From the NCBI RefSeq assembly GCF_003635165.1, contig NZ_ML058624.1, positions 186,001 to 250,000 of the forward strand: a stretch of DNA of 64,000 nt, read 5' to 3'. The stretch is from Burkholderia sp. Nafp2/4-1b (GTDB lineage Bacteria; Pseudomonadota; Gammaproteobacteria; Burkholderiales; Burkholderiaceae). Below the pieces are notes generated by a model. That model was not told where the DNA came from. It made no database searches and saw only the letters and a list, made by a program, of their open reading frames with translations. Below, piece after piece: positions 56,414 through 64,000 of this stretch. The position numbers and the translations under genes are program-made. The first letter of the stretch is position 1, and the number at the start of each line of letters is the position of its first letter.

Positions 56414-57537
56414 CGTGTGGGGGTCGCCTGGTTGTTATCGGTTGCGGATTGCGCGCCTGCCGCCAGCGCGGCCGACGCGGGGAGCCCCGCTTGCGCGAGC
56501 CGGGCCAGCAGCGTGCGCGCCTGCTCGCGCACGTCCGCCGCATTCGGCTGGAACGTGAACGTCAGCGCGCGGTTCAGCTTGTTGTACGTGGCGCGGTAGG
56601 TGCGCGCATAGGCGGGATCGTAATGCTTGTCGATCAGTTCGGTGAACAGGTCGGCCCGCGCGTCGGCATCGATCAGCGCGTTCCAGTGCGCCACCTGGTC
56701 TCGGCTATGCAGGCCGATCAGCCGGTGGAGTTGCGCCTTGAACGCGTCCGGTGCGTCGAACAGGTGCGCGTAGTCCTCCAGGAGGAACGCGATACGCTCG
56801 TCGTGCGCCGCTTCGACCTGCACCCACGGCCCGGCGTGAAACGCCTCGATCAGCGCGATCGGCAGGTGCACGAGGCCGATTCTGCGGCTTTCCGATTCGA
56901 CGAACACCGGCCATTCGGGGTCGAAACGGCCTAGTGTCTCGACCAGCCCCGAATCGAAGCCCTTCTGCGACGGTTGCGGCTGGCCCGGCAGCGCGCCGAG
57001 CAGCGAGCCGCGATGACGGGCGAGCGCCTCGAGATCGAGCGTCTGCGCACCCACGTCGCGCAGCGCATTCAGCAGCCGTGTCTTGCCGCAGCCCGTATGA
57101 CCGACGAGCGCGATGTAGCGGAACCGCGTCGGCAGCGTGTCGAGCGTCGCACACACCGACTGGCGGTACGCCTTGTAGCCGCCGTCGAGCTGGCGCGCCT
57201 GCCAGCCGATCAGGTTGAACCAGTTCGTCATCGACCCGGAGCGCTTGCCGCCGCGCCAGCAATAGATCAGCGGCCGCCAGTTGCGCGGACGATCGGCAAA
57301 CGTGGTGTCGAGATGGCGTGCGATATTGCGGGCGACCATCGCCGCGCCGACGCGCGTCGCTTCGTACGGCGACACCTGACGGTACATCGTGCCGACGATC
57401 ACGCGCTCTTCGTTGCTGAGCACGGGCGCGTTCAGCGCGCCGGGGATATGGTCCTCGGCGAACTCGAGCGGCGTACGCACGTCGATGATCTCGTCGAACT
57501 CGCCGGCGCGATCGAGGGTGACAATCAGGTTCTTCAA
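56410..57537 (-). CDS. mnmH: tRNA 2-selenouridine synthase (MnmH/SelU)
   Basis: 375 aa. N-terminal rhodanese domain (IIDVRTPLEF) with catalytic Cys in YCWRGGKRS, then a P-loop domain with GHTGCGKT. It turns 2-thiouridine of wobble U34 to 2-selenouridine via geranylation, using selenophosphate. Start is a TTG at 57537; no better start in frame gives the conserved N-terminus. Confidence 0.9.
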   Translation of the reverse strand: MKNLIVTLDRAGEFDEIIDVRTPLEFAEDHIPGALNAPVLSNEERVIVGTMYRQVSPYEATRVGAAMVARNIARHLDTTFADRPRNWRPLIYCWRGGKRSGSMTNWFNLIGWQARQLDGGYKAYRQSVCATLDTLPTRFRYIALVGHTGCGKTRLLNALRDVGAQTLDLEALARHRGSLLGALPGQPQPSQKGFDSGLVETLGRFDPEWPVFVESESRRIGLVHLPIALIEAFHAGPWVQVEAAHDERIAFLLEDYAHLFDAPDAFKAQLHRLIGLHSRDQVAHWNALIDADARADLFTELIDKHYDPAYARTYRATYNKLNRALTFTFQPNAADVREQARTLLARLAQAGLPASAALAAGAQSATDNNQATPTR

Positions 57538-57601
57538 TTTGGCGTCGAACAGGGGCGATGCGGCTCGGCGAGCCGCACGGGCACGGAAGGCGGATTAGCG
57601 A

Positions 57602-58555
57602 TTATCTCACGCCCGGGCGTCTCGGACCGCGCGCGGCCATCGGCGGGGGCGACGCGGCGCTCATCACGTCGACCAGATGGTCGCGAAACGCGCGCACCGA
57701 CGCGGGCAGATCGCGCCCGGCCATGGTCTGCACCTGGATGCTGCGTTCGCGCAGCTGCGGGTTCGTGATGGGCACGACGGCGAAGCCGTCCGCGTCGAAA
57801 CGGTCGCGCACCGACAGCAGCCCCGTGAACATCACCGCACCGGTCCGCTGCACGTAGCGATACATCACCGCGGTATTGTTGCTGGTCAGCTCCGGCTCGA
57901 GCATGAGCCCGTCGAGCACGCACGCGATGTCGATCAGCTGGCGCACCGTCGTGCCGGCCTCGGGCAGCACGTGCGGGTGTCGCGCGATGTCGGCGAGCGA
58001 CACCGAATCGCACGCCGCGAGTGGATGATCGCGCCGCACGAGCGCATAGATCGGCGCCCGTTCGGTATGCTCGACGCGCACGCCCTGCTCCGGCGCGAGG
58101 CTGAACGTGAGCCCGATGTCGGCATCGCCGTCGCGCACGCGCCGCGTTGCGTCCGCCGGCGACACGACCCACACCGAGAAATCGACGCCCGGATGGCGTG
58201 CCTTGAAGCTCGCAAGCGCGCCCGGCAGGAAATCGATCGCGAACCCCTCCGAGCAGGCAATCTTGAGCAGGCTGCCGTGCAGCGCCTCGAGGCCGCCGAT
58301 TTCCTTCATCACATGCTCGGCCTCCAGCAGGCTGCGCTGCGCGAAGCCAAGCAGCCGCTCGCCGGCTTCCGACAGTGCCATTCCGCGAGGCCGGCGCTCG
58401 AACAGCGGCGCGCCGAGCTCGCTTTCGAGCTTCGCGATCTGCCGGCTGATCGCCGACACGGCCACGTGCAACCGCGCCGATGCGTCGCTGAGCGACCCGG
58501 TGCGCGCCACTTCGACAAAGTACCGCAGCGCAAGACCATGCAGGAAAGCCGCCAT
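57602..58555 (-). CDS. LysR-family regulator
   Basis: 317 aa. N-terminal helix-turn-helix (ALRYFVEVARTGSLSDASARLHVAVSAISRQI) and a periplasmic-binding-like effector domain. Divergent from an M20 peptidase gene, with 165 nt between, so it is probably their regulator. Confidence 0.88.
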   Translation of the reverse strand: MAAFLHGLALRYFVEVARTGSLSDASARLHVAVSAISRQIAKLESELGAPLFERRPRGMALSEAGERLLGFAQRSLLEAEHVMKEIGGLEALHGSLLKIACSEGFAIDFLPGALASFKARHPGVDFSVWVVSPADATRRVRDGDADIGLTFSLAPEQGVRVEHTERAPIYALVRRDHPLAACDSVSLADIARHPHVLPEAGTTVRQLIDIACVLDGLMLEPELTSNNTAVMYRYVQRTGAVMFTGLLSVRDRFDADGFAVVPITNPQLRERSIQVQTMAGRDLPASVRAFRDHLVDVMSAASPPPMAARGPRRPGVR

Positions 58556-58720
58556 CGTGGTGTCTCCGCGCCCGTCGCCCGGGCCGCTCAGCTTTGCCTT
58601 TTCGGCAATGAAAGGTTCGAAATTCGATCATTGTGGCAAAAAAAACGGCTTTCTAGAATCGATCGCACTCCCTGGTCGTGCGCACCGCGCCCGCCGGAAA
58701 CCCGATATAGGAGACACGTC

Positions 58721-60142
58721 TTGAGCCGTACCGCCGCCATCCAGCACGCGCTGAACCAGTTCGAATCGGGCGCGTTCTACACGACCCTGAGCCGCCGCGT
58801 CGGCCTGCGCACCGAAAGCCAGGACAACCGCGCAGGCGCCGCGCTGCGCGCGTACCTGACCGACGAGATCGCGCCGGAGGCCGCGCGCCTCGGCTTCACG
58901 TCGCGGATCGTCGAGAACCCCGTCGACGGCGGCGGTCCGTTCCTGATCGCGTCGCGCCACGAGGACGACGCACTGCCGACCGTACTCATCTACGGCCACG
59001 GCGACGTCGTGCGCGGCTACGACGCGCAATGGCGCGCGCCGCTGTCGCCGTGGACGCTGACCGTCGAAGGCGACCGCTGGTACGGCCGCGGCAGCGCCGA
59101 CAACAAGGGCCAGCACACGATCAACCTGGCCGCGCTGGCGAGCGTGCTCGAGGCGCGCGGCGGCCGGCTCGGCTTCAACGCGAAACTGCTGATCGAGATG
59201 GGCGAGGAAACCGGCTCGCCGGGCCTCGACGCGCTGTGCCGCCAGGAGCGCGACGCACTTGCCGCCGACGTGCTGATCGCGTCCGACGGGCCGCGCGTCA
59301 CGGCCGAACGCCCGACCGTGTTCCTCGGCTCGCGCGGCGCCGTCAACTTCAAGCTGAGCCTGCGCGCCCGCGACGGCGGCCATCACTCCGGCAACTGGGG
59401 CGGGCTGCTGCGCAACCCGGCGACCGTGCTCGCGAACGCGCTCGCGAGCCTCGTCGACGCGCGCGGCGCGATCCGCGTCGCGGGGCTGCGCCCGCCGCCG
59501 ATCCCGGCCGCCGTACGCGCCGCGCTGGCCGACCTGACGGTGGGCGGCGGCCCCGGCGACCCGGCGCTCGACACCGACTGGGGCGAGCCCGGCCTGTCCG
59601 CCGCCGAGCGCGTGTTCGGCTGGAACACGTTCGAGATCCTCGCGTTCAAGGCCGGCAATCCCGAACATCCGGTCAATGCGATTCCGCCCGTCGCGTATGC
59701 GCACTGCCAGTTGCGCTTCGTGGTCGGCACCGACTGGGAAGCACTGCATGCGCACCTGCGCGCACATCTCGATGCCCATGGCTTCGCGGACATCGAGATC
59801 GACGTCGAGCGCGGCGCCCCGGCCACGCGCCTGCCGCCGGACGATCCGTGGGTGAGCTGGGCCGTCGCGTCGCTCGCGCGCACGACCGGCAAGAAGCCCG
59901 CGATCCTGCCGAACCTCGGCGGCACGCTGCCGAACGAGGTGTTCGCCGACACGCTCGGGCTGCCGACGCTGTGGGTGCCGCACTCGTATCCGGCATGTTC
60001 GCAGCACGCGCCCGACGAGCACCTGCTCGGCAGCGTCGTGCGCGAGGGGCTGCAGATGATGGCCGGCCTCTTCTGGGATCTCGGCGACGCCGCGCCGTCC
60101 GAACGCCGCGCGGCCCCCGCCGCGGCCGGCGCCGCCCTGTAA
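58721..60142 (+). CDS. M20 family metallopeptidase / amidohydrolase
   Basis: 473 aa from a TTG at 58721 with GGAG seven nt ahead. Zinc/catalytic motifs YGHGDVV, GRGSADNKGQH and the Glu-Glu pair in EMGEETGSPG are intact; C-terminal PHSYPACSQHAPDE supplies the last ligand His. Dipeptidase, carboxypeptidase or amidase; substrate not readable. The neighbour MFS gene suggests uptake and hydrolysis of one compound. Confidence 0.87.
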   Translation: MSRTAAIQHALNQFESGAFYTTLSRRVGLRTESQDNRAGAALRAYLTDEIAPEAARLGFTSRIVENPVDGGGPFLIASRHEDDALPTVLIYGHGDVVRGYDAQWRAPLSPWTLTVEGDRWYGRGSADNKGQHTINLAALASVLEARGGRLGFNAKLLIEMGEETGSPGLDALCRQERDALAADVLIASDGPRVTAERPTVFLGSRGAVNFKLSLRARDGGHHSGNWGGLLRNPATVLANALASLVDARGAIRVAGLRPPPIPAAVRAALADLTVGGGPGDPALDTDWGEPGLSAAERVFGWNTFEILAFKAGNPEHPVNAIPPVAYAHCQLRFVVGTDWEALHAHLRAHLDAHGFADIEIDVERGAPATRLPPDDPWVSWAVASLARTTGKKPAILPNLGGTLPNEVFADTLGLPTLWVPHSYPACSQHAPDEHLLGSVVREGLQMMAGLFWDLGDAAPSERRAAPAAAGAAL

Positions 60143-60175
60143 CGCGCTTCGCCCTTTCTCGGGACCGCTCACACG

Positions 60176-61464
60176 ATGAACACCACCACCACCCTGACCT
60201 CGCAGGACGCCGTGCGCCCCAGCGCCGCGACGATCCGGCGCATCATCTTCGCCGCATCGATCGGCAACGCGCTCGAATGGTTCGACCTGATCGTCTACGG
60301 CTTTTTCGCGGTGACGATCGCCAAGCTGTTCTTTCCCGCGACGAGCGAAGCGACGTCGCTGCTGCTCACGCTCGGCACGTTCGGGCTGTCGTACCTGATC
60401 CGGCCGATCGGCGGCTTCGTGCTGGGCGCGTATGCCGACCGCGCGGGCCGCAAGGCGTCGCTGTTGCTGTCGATCGGGATGATGATGGTCGGCACGCTGC
60501 TGATCGCGCTGATGCCGACCTATGCGTCGATCGGTATCCTCGCGCCGCTCGGGATCATGCTGTCGCGGCTGATGCAGGGCTTTTCCGCCGGCGGCGAATT
60601 CGCGAGCTCGACCGCGTTCCTCGTCGAACACGCGCCGCAGCGGCGCGCTTCATGTCGAGCTGGCAGTTCGCGAGCCAGGGTCTCGCGACGCTGCTCGCAT
60701 CGGGCTTCGGTGCGTTGCTGACGTCGACGCTGAGCACCGCGCAACTCGAAAGCTGGGGCTGGCGCGTACCGTTCCTGTTCGGCCTCGCGATTGGCCCGGT
60801 CGGGCTCTACATCCGCCGCTACGTCGACGAAGGCGTCGAGTTCCAGACGCAGGCACGCTCCGAAGCGCCCGTGCGCGAGCTGTTCGCGGACCAGAAGCTG
60901 CGCGTGCTGCTGTCGATCGGCGTGCTCGTGATCTCGACCGCGATCAACTACATGGTGCTGTACATGCCGACTTATGCGATCAAGCAGCTCGGGCTGCCGG
61001 CATCGACGGGCTTCGCGGCGACGCTCGCGACCGGCTTCGTGCTGACGCTCGTCACGCCGCTCGTCGGCCACCTGTCCGATCGCACCGGGCGGATTCGCGT
61101 GATGGCCGCCGCTGCCGTGCTGATGCTCGCCACCGTCTGGCCGACGTTCGCATGGCTCACGCGTCACGCATCGTTCGCGACGATGCTCGCCGCGCTGATC
61201 TGGATCGGGTTGCTGAAGGCGACGTACTGCGGCGCGCTGCCGGCACTGATGGCCGAGCTGTTCCCGTCGCAGACCCGCGCGACCGGTCTTGCGGTCAGCT
61301 ACAACACGGGCGTCACGCTGTTCGGCGGCTTCGCGCCGTTCATGATCACGTGGCTGATCAGCACGACCGGCAACCGGCTGTCGCCGGCGCTGTACCTGAT
61401 GGGATGCGCGGTGCTGAGTCTCGTTGCGCTGCTGGTTGCGCGCACGCGGCTCGGGATGCGGTAA
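60176..61464 (+). pseudogene. MFS metabolite:H+ symporter (MHS family) with a frameshift
   Basis: The first part (60176 to about 60648) encodes a good N-terminus: ASIGNALEWFDLIVYG, FLVEHAPQRRA. The second part continues in another frame from FMSSWQFASQG to the stop at 61464 (LPALMAELFPSQTRATGLA). Joining needs one extra base around 60641-60652 (CGGCGCGCTTCATG); homologous ProP/CitA-type proteins have RRAFMSSWQ without a break. As written only a 181-residue stump would be made. It may be a true mutation or a sequencing error in a GC run. Starts 33 nt after the M20 gene. Confidence 0.88.
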
Positions 61465-61482
61465 TCGATGCAATCGGGAGCA

Positions 61483-61506
61483 CGACGGCGCAACGCAGCG
61501 CCGTCG
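61483..61506. terminator. Stem-loop between convergent MFS and aldo-keto reductase genes
   Basis: CGACGGCGC/GCGCCGTCG, 9-bp perfect stem, loop AACGCA. No T-run. Confidence 0.45.
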
Positions 61507-61551
61507 GATGCGGCCCGTCGCGGCATGCGTGCCGCGCGGGCCGCTCGCCCG

Positions 61552-62604
61552 TTACGGCGCCGGGTTCGGCTGCTGTTCGTGCAGCGCGTCGATCTCGGCC
61601 AGGATCTCGTCGGACAGCTTCACGTCGATGCTGCCGATGTTCTCCTTCAGTTGCGCGAGCGACGTCGCGCCGACCAGATTGCTGCGCACGAACGGCCGGC
61701 TGTTGACGAAGGCCAGCGCAAACTGCGCGGGCGACAGCCCGTGACGTTTCGCGAGCGCGACGTAACGCGACGTCGCTTCGACGGCCTGCGGCTTGCTGTA
61801 GCGCTGGAAGCGCTCGAACAGCGTGATGCGTGCGCCCGCCGGCCGTGCGCCGTTCTCGTATTTGCCCGACAGCCAGCCGAACGCCAGCGGTGAATAGGCG
61901 AGCAGGCCGATGCCGTCGCGATGCGTGAACTCGGACAGGCCGTTCTCGAACGTGCGGTTCAGCAGGCTGTACGGATTCTGGATGCTCGCAATGCGCGGCA
62001 GCCCGAGTTTCTCGGCCGCACGCAGGAACTGCGCGACGCCCCACGGCGTTTCGTTCGACACGCCGATTGCGCGAACCTTGCCGGCCTTCACGAATTCCGC
62101 GAGCACGCCCAGCGTTTCCTCGATCGGCACCGTGTACGCATCGTCGACCCACGGATACGCGGCGCGGCCGAACGTCGTCGTGCTGCGATCGGGCCAGTGC
62201 AGCTGGTACAGGTCGACATAGTCGGTCTGCAGGCGCTTGAGGCTCCCGTCGAGCGCCTCGGTCAGGTTCTTGCGGTCGAACTGGTTGCCTTCGCCGCGAA
62301 TGTGACGCGGATTGTGCGGCTGTCGCGCCGGCCCCGCGATCTTCGTCGCGAGCACGATGCGGTCGCGCTGCGCACGATGCTGCGCGAGCCAGGTCCCGAT
62401 GTACTGTTCCGTGCGGCCCTGGGTATCGGGCTTCGGCGGCACCGGATACATCTCCGCGGCGTCGATCAGCGTGACGCCCTGCCCGAGCGCGTAATCAATC
62501 TGCTCGTGCGCGTCGCGCTCCGAATTCTGCTCGCCCCACGTCATCGTGCCGAGACCGATCAGGCTCACCTCGATGCCCGAATCGCCGAGTGTGCGGTATT
62601 CCAT
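61552..62604 (-). CDS. Aldo-keto reductase (Tas/YgdS-like)
   Basis: 350 aa. Catalytic tetrad motifs: Asp and Tyr in LIDAAEMYPVPP, Lys in ATKIAG, His in QLHWPDR; NADP-binding GATSLAQLKEN near the end. Length and order match E. coli Tas. Physiological substrate unknown. Confidence 0.9.
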   Translation of the reverse strand: MEYRTLGDSGIEVSLIGLGTMTWGEQNSERDAHEQIDYALGQGVTLIDAAEMYPVPPKPDTQGRTEQYIGTWLAQHRAQRDRIVLATKIAGPARQPHNPRHIRGEGNQFDRKNLTEALDGSLKRLQTDYVDLYQLHWPDRSTTTFGRAAYPWVDDAYTVPIEETLGVLAEFVKAGKVRAIGVSNETPWGVAQFLRAAEKLGLPRIASIQNPYSLLNRTFENGLSEFTHRDGIGLLAYSPLAFGWLSGKYENGARPAGARITLFERFQRYSKPQAVEATSRYVALAKRHGLSPAQFALAFVNSRPFVRSNLVGATSLAQLKENIGSIDVKLSDEILAEIDALHEQQPNPAP

Positions 62605-62817
62605 GCTGCTCCTGTCGCGTCAGTGGAAAGCAGGAACGCTATCACATCGAAGCGCGTGCTTCAGTCTGCCGATGCATACGCTTACAGCCGGCCTTCGCCG
62701 GGTACGCATCGCGCGCAGACGCGGATTGCGAGGTATCCGGTTGCGACGCGCCGCCGCGTACGCGGCGTGCAGAGGAAGTCGGCCGCTCAAGGCGGCGCGA
62801 TGGCGCCATTCGCGCCG

Positions 62818-63255
62818 TTATTGCGGCCGCTGAATGAAGCAGGTCGCCGACGCGTGCGCGACGATCTTGTCGTCCGGCGTCTTCAGCGTGCCTTCCGCGA
62901 CGCCGAGCGAACGCGACAGGTGGATCACGCGCCCTTCGGCGATCAGATCGACGTCGCGCGGCACCGGGCGCAGCATCTTCACGTGCAGGTCGACCGTGCC
63001 GTAACCGACGCCCGCCTCCAGCATCGCGTGCACGGCGCAGCCGGTGACCGAGTCGAGCACCGTCGCGGCGAACCCGCCGTGCACGCCGCCGAGCGGGTTC
63101 AAGTGCCGGCCGTCCGCGCGCGCGGACATTTTCACGTAACCGCGCTCGACACCGAGCGGCCGCATCGGGATCGTTTCCGAGATCGACGCCAGCGGCACGT
63201 CGCCCGCCGCCGCCGCGCGCAGCAGTTCGAGACCGGACAGGGAAAGCGGATTCAT
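62818..63255 (-). CDS. PaaI-type hotdog-fold thioesterase
   Basis: 145 aa. Core motif RHLNPLGGVHGGFAATVLDS is the PaaI/DUF4442 hotdog signature with catalytic acidic residue. AGGAG precedes the ATG. Divergent from the HxlR regulator; two matching operators lie between. Confidence 0.88.
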   Translation of the reverse strand: MNPLSLSGLELLRAAAAGDVPLASISETIPMRPLGVERGYVKMSARADGRHLNPLGGVHGGFAATVLDSVTGCAVHAMLEAGVGYGTVDLHVKMLRPVPRDVDLIAEGRVIHLSRSLGVAEGTLKTPDDKIVAHASATCFIQRPQ

Positions 63256-63294
63256 CGGGTGTCTCCTGATTGAAAGCGCGTCGCCGCGCGAGTA

Positions 63295-63311
63295 AGTTCC
63301 AAATCGGAACT
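63295..63311. promoter_or_regulatory. HxlR operator 1 (next to the thioesterase gene)
   Basis: AGTTCC-AAATC-GGAACT, a perfect 6+5+6 palindrome containing GTTC-N7-GAAC, 40 nt before the thioesterase ATG. Confidence 0.65.
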
Positions 63312-63372
63312 CATTATTGACAACGGCATCGGGCCTGTCAACGCAGGTGACGCCCGTTGCGACCGAAGGTAA

Positions 63373-63387
63373 GTTCTATAATCGAAC
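63373..63387 (+). promoter_or_regulatory. HxlR operator 2 overlapping a TATAAT -10
   Basis: GTTC-TATAATC-GAAC, same GTTC-N7-GAAC layout as operator 1. The TATAAT at 63377-63382 is a likely -10 for the regulator gene, so binding would block it. No clear -35 is seen. Confidence 0.65.
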
Positions 63388-63424
63388 CCGCTTCTTCGCC
63401 CGGACCGCCGCACGAGACTCGATC

Positions 63425-63907
63425 ATGAAATGGGATGACATCGGCACGCTGAACTGTTCGGTCGCGCGCACGCTCGCCGTGCTCGGCGATCGCTGGACCA
63501 TGCTGATCCTGCGCAACGCCTTTCTCGGCTGCCGCCGCTTCGACGCGTTCCAGACGCAGTTGGGCCTCACGCGTCACGTGCTGGCCGAGCGGCTCGCGCG
63601 CCTTGTCGACGAAGGCGTGCTGGTCAAGCGCGCGTATCAGGAGCGTCCGCCGCGCTTCGAATACCGGTTGACGGCGAAAGGCCTCGACCTCTACCCGGCC
63701 CTGCTCGCGCTGATGACGTGGGGCGACCGCTGGAAGGACGACGGCCAGGGGCCGCCGGTGCAATTGCGTCATCGCACCTGTGGCCAGCTGATGCATGCGG
63801 TCGCGGTGTGTTCGGCGTGCGGCGAGCCGCTCGATGCGCACGACGTGCAGCCGGAACCCGGGCCTGGGTGGATCGTGCAAGAGACGACCGGGCCGCTCGA
63901 TGCGTGA
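63425..63907 (+). CDS. HxlR-family transcriptional regulator
   Basis: 160 aa. HxlR signature: CSVARTLAVLGDRWTMLILRNAFLGCRRFDAFQ then LGLTRHVLAERLARLVDEGVL (winged helix). A C-terminal part with CSACGEPLDAHD, two cysteines, is more than the minimal family. ATG 63425 starts where family members do; the longer in-frame start lies in the operators. Confidence 0.88.
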   Translation: MKWDDIGTLNCSVARTLAVLGDRWTMLILRNAFLGCRRFDAFQTQLGLTRHVLAERLARLVDEGVLVKRAYQERPPRFEYRLTAKGLDLYPALLALMTWGDRWKDDGQGPPVQLRHRTCGQLMHAVAVCSACGEPLDAHDVQPEPGPGWIVQETTGPLDA

Positions 63908-64000
63908 TGCCTGACGCAGAAAGCGCGCCGCTGGCGTAACGCATCGCTTCAGATCGCGGGCATCACTCGTGCGTGTGCCCCGTGCGTTTTCAGCGGGTGG

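Overview
The window is high-GC, densely coded DNA typical of a Burkholderia cepacia complex chromosome. The diagnostic block is the ornibactin siderophore locus (orbS-H-G-C-D-F-B, divergent orbE, and the start of the NRPS orbI). An AmrAB-OprA type RND pump, a CysB-linked sulfate uptake operon and a kgtP-like permease fit the same assignment. Species cannot be fixed from the sequence alone. No rRNA, tRNA, CRISPR array, phage or insertion sequence was recognised.

Layout. (1) 1-12.4 kb: iron. The ECF sigma factor OrbS is preceded by a Fur-box-like site. Three OrbS/PvdS-type promoters (TAAAA/T-N16-CGTC) precede orbH, orbE and orbI. The orbH-G-C-D-F-B genes overlap one another as a single transcript for precursor hydroxylation, uptake and iron release. 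OrbE is the exporter-type ABC protein and OrbI the assembly line. (2) 12.4-17.4 kb: a complete chaperone-usher fimbrial operon (pilin, usher, chaperone, tip-type subunit), followed upstream by an AT-rich non-coding stretch. (3) 18.2-24.8 kb: an RND drug efflux operon with a divergent TetR repressor gene and a 20-bp palindromic operator between them. (4) 25-30.8 kb: an M23 peptidase with a possible small RNA or leader in front, an amino-acid ABC transporter lacking its ATPase, and a 2-oxoglutarate permease. (5) 30.9-36 kb: the stress operon prkA-yeaH-SpoVR.

(6) 36.4-38.3 kb: a chemoreceptor with a C-terminal pentapeptide tether and a possible sigma-28 promoter. (7) 38.5-44.3 kb: a ribose-type operon, rbsB-A-C-R-K, with a LacI-family palindrome in front. 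(8) 44.9-50 kb: sulfate operon sbp-cysT-cysW-cysA-cysB. (9) 50.2-52.6 kb: lexA with two SOS boxes, an uncharacterised small gene directly behind it, a DUF2939-like protein and a universal stress protein. (10) 52.9-57.5 kb: a NodI/NodJ-like ABC exporter, a small acidic protein, and mnmH overlapping a membrane permease. (11) 57.6-64 kb: LysR regulator divergent from an M20 peptidase and an MFS transporter that carries a clear frameshift, an aldo-keto reductase, a hotdog thioesterase, and a divergent HxlR regulator with two matching operators.

Most of the window is recognisable chromosomal housekeeping or accessory biology. The points least explained by known families are a His/Cys-rich mini-ORF sharing the orbS control region, the small SOS-linked gene after lexA, the leader/sRNA candidate at 24.9 kb, the ATPase-less ABC transporter, and the frameshifted MFS gene.
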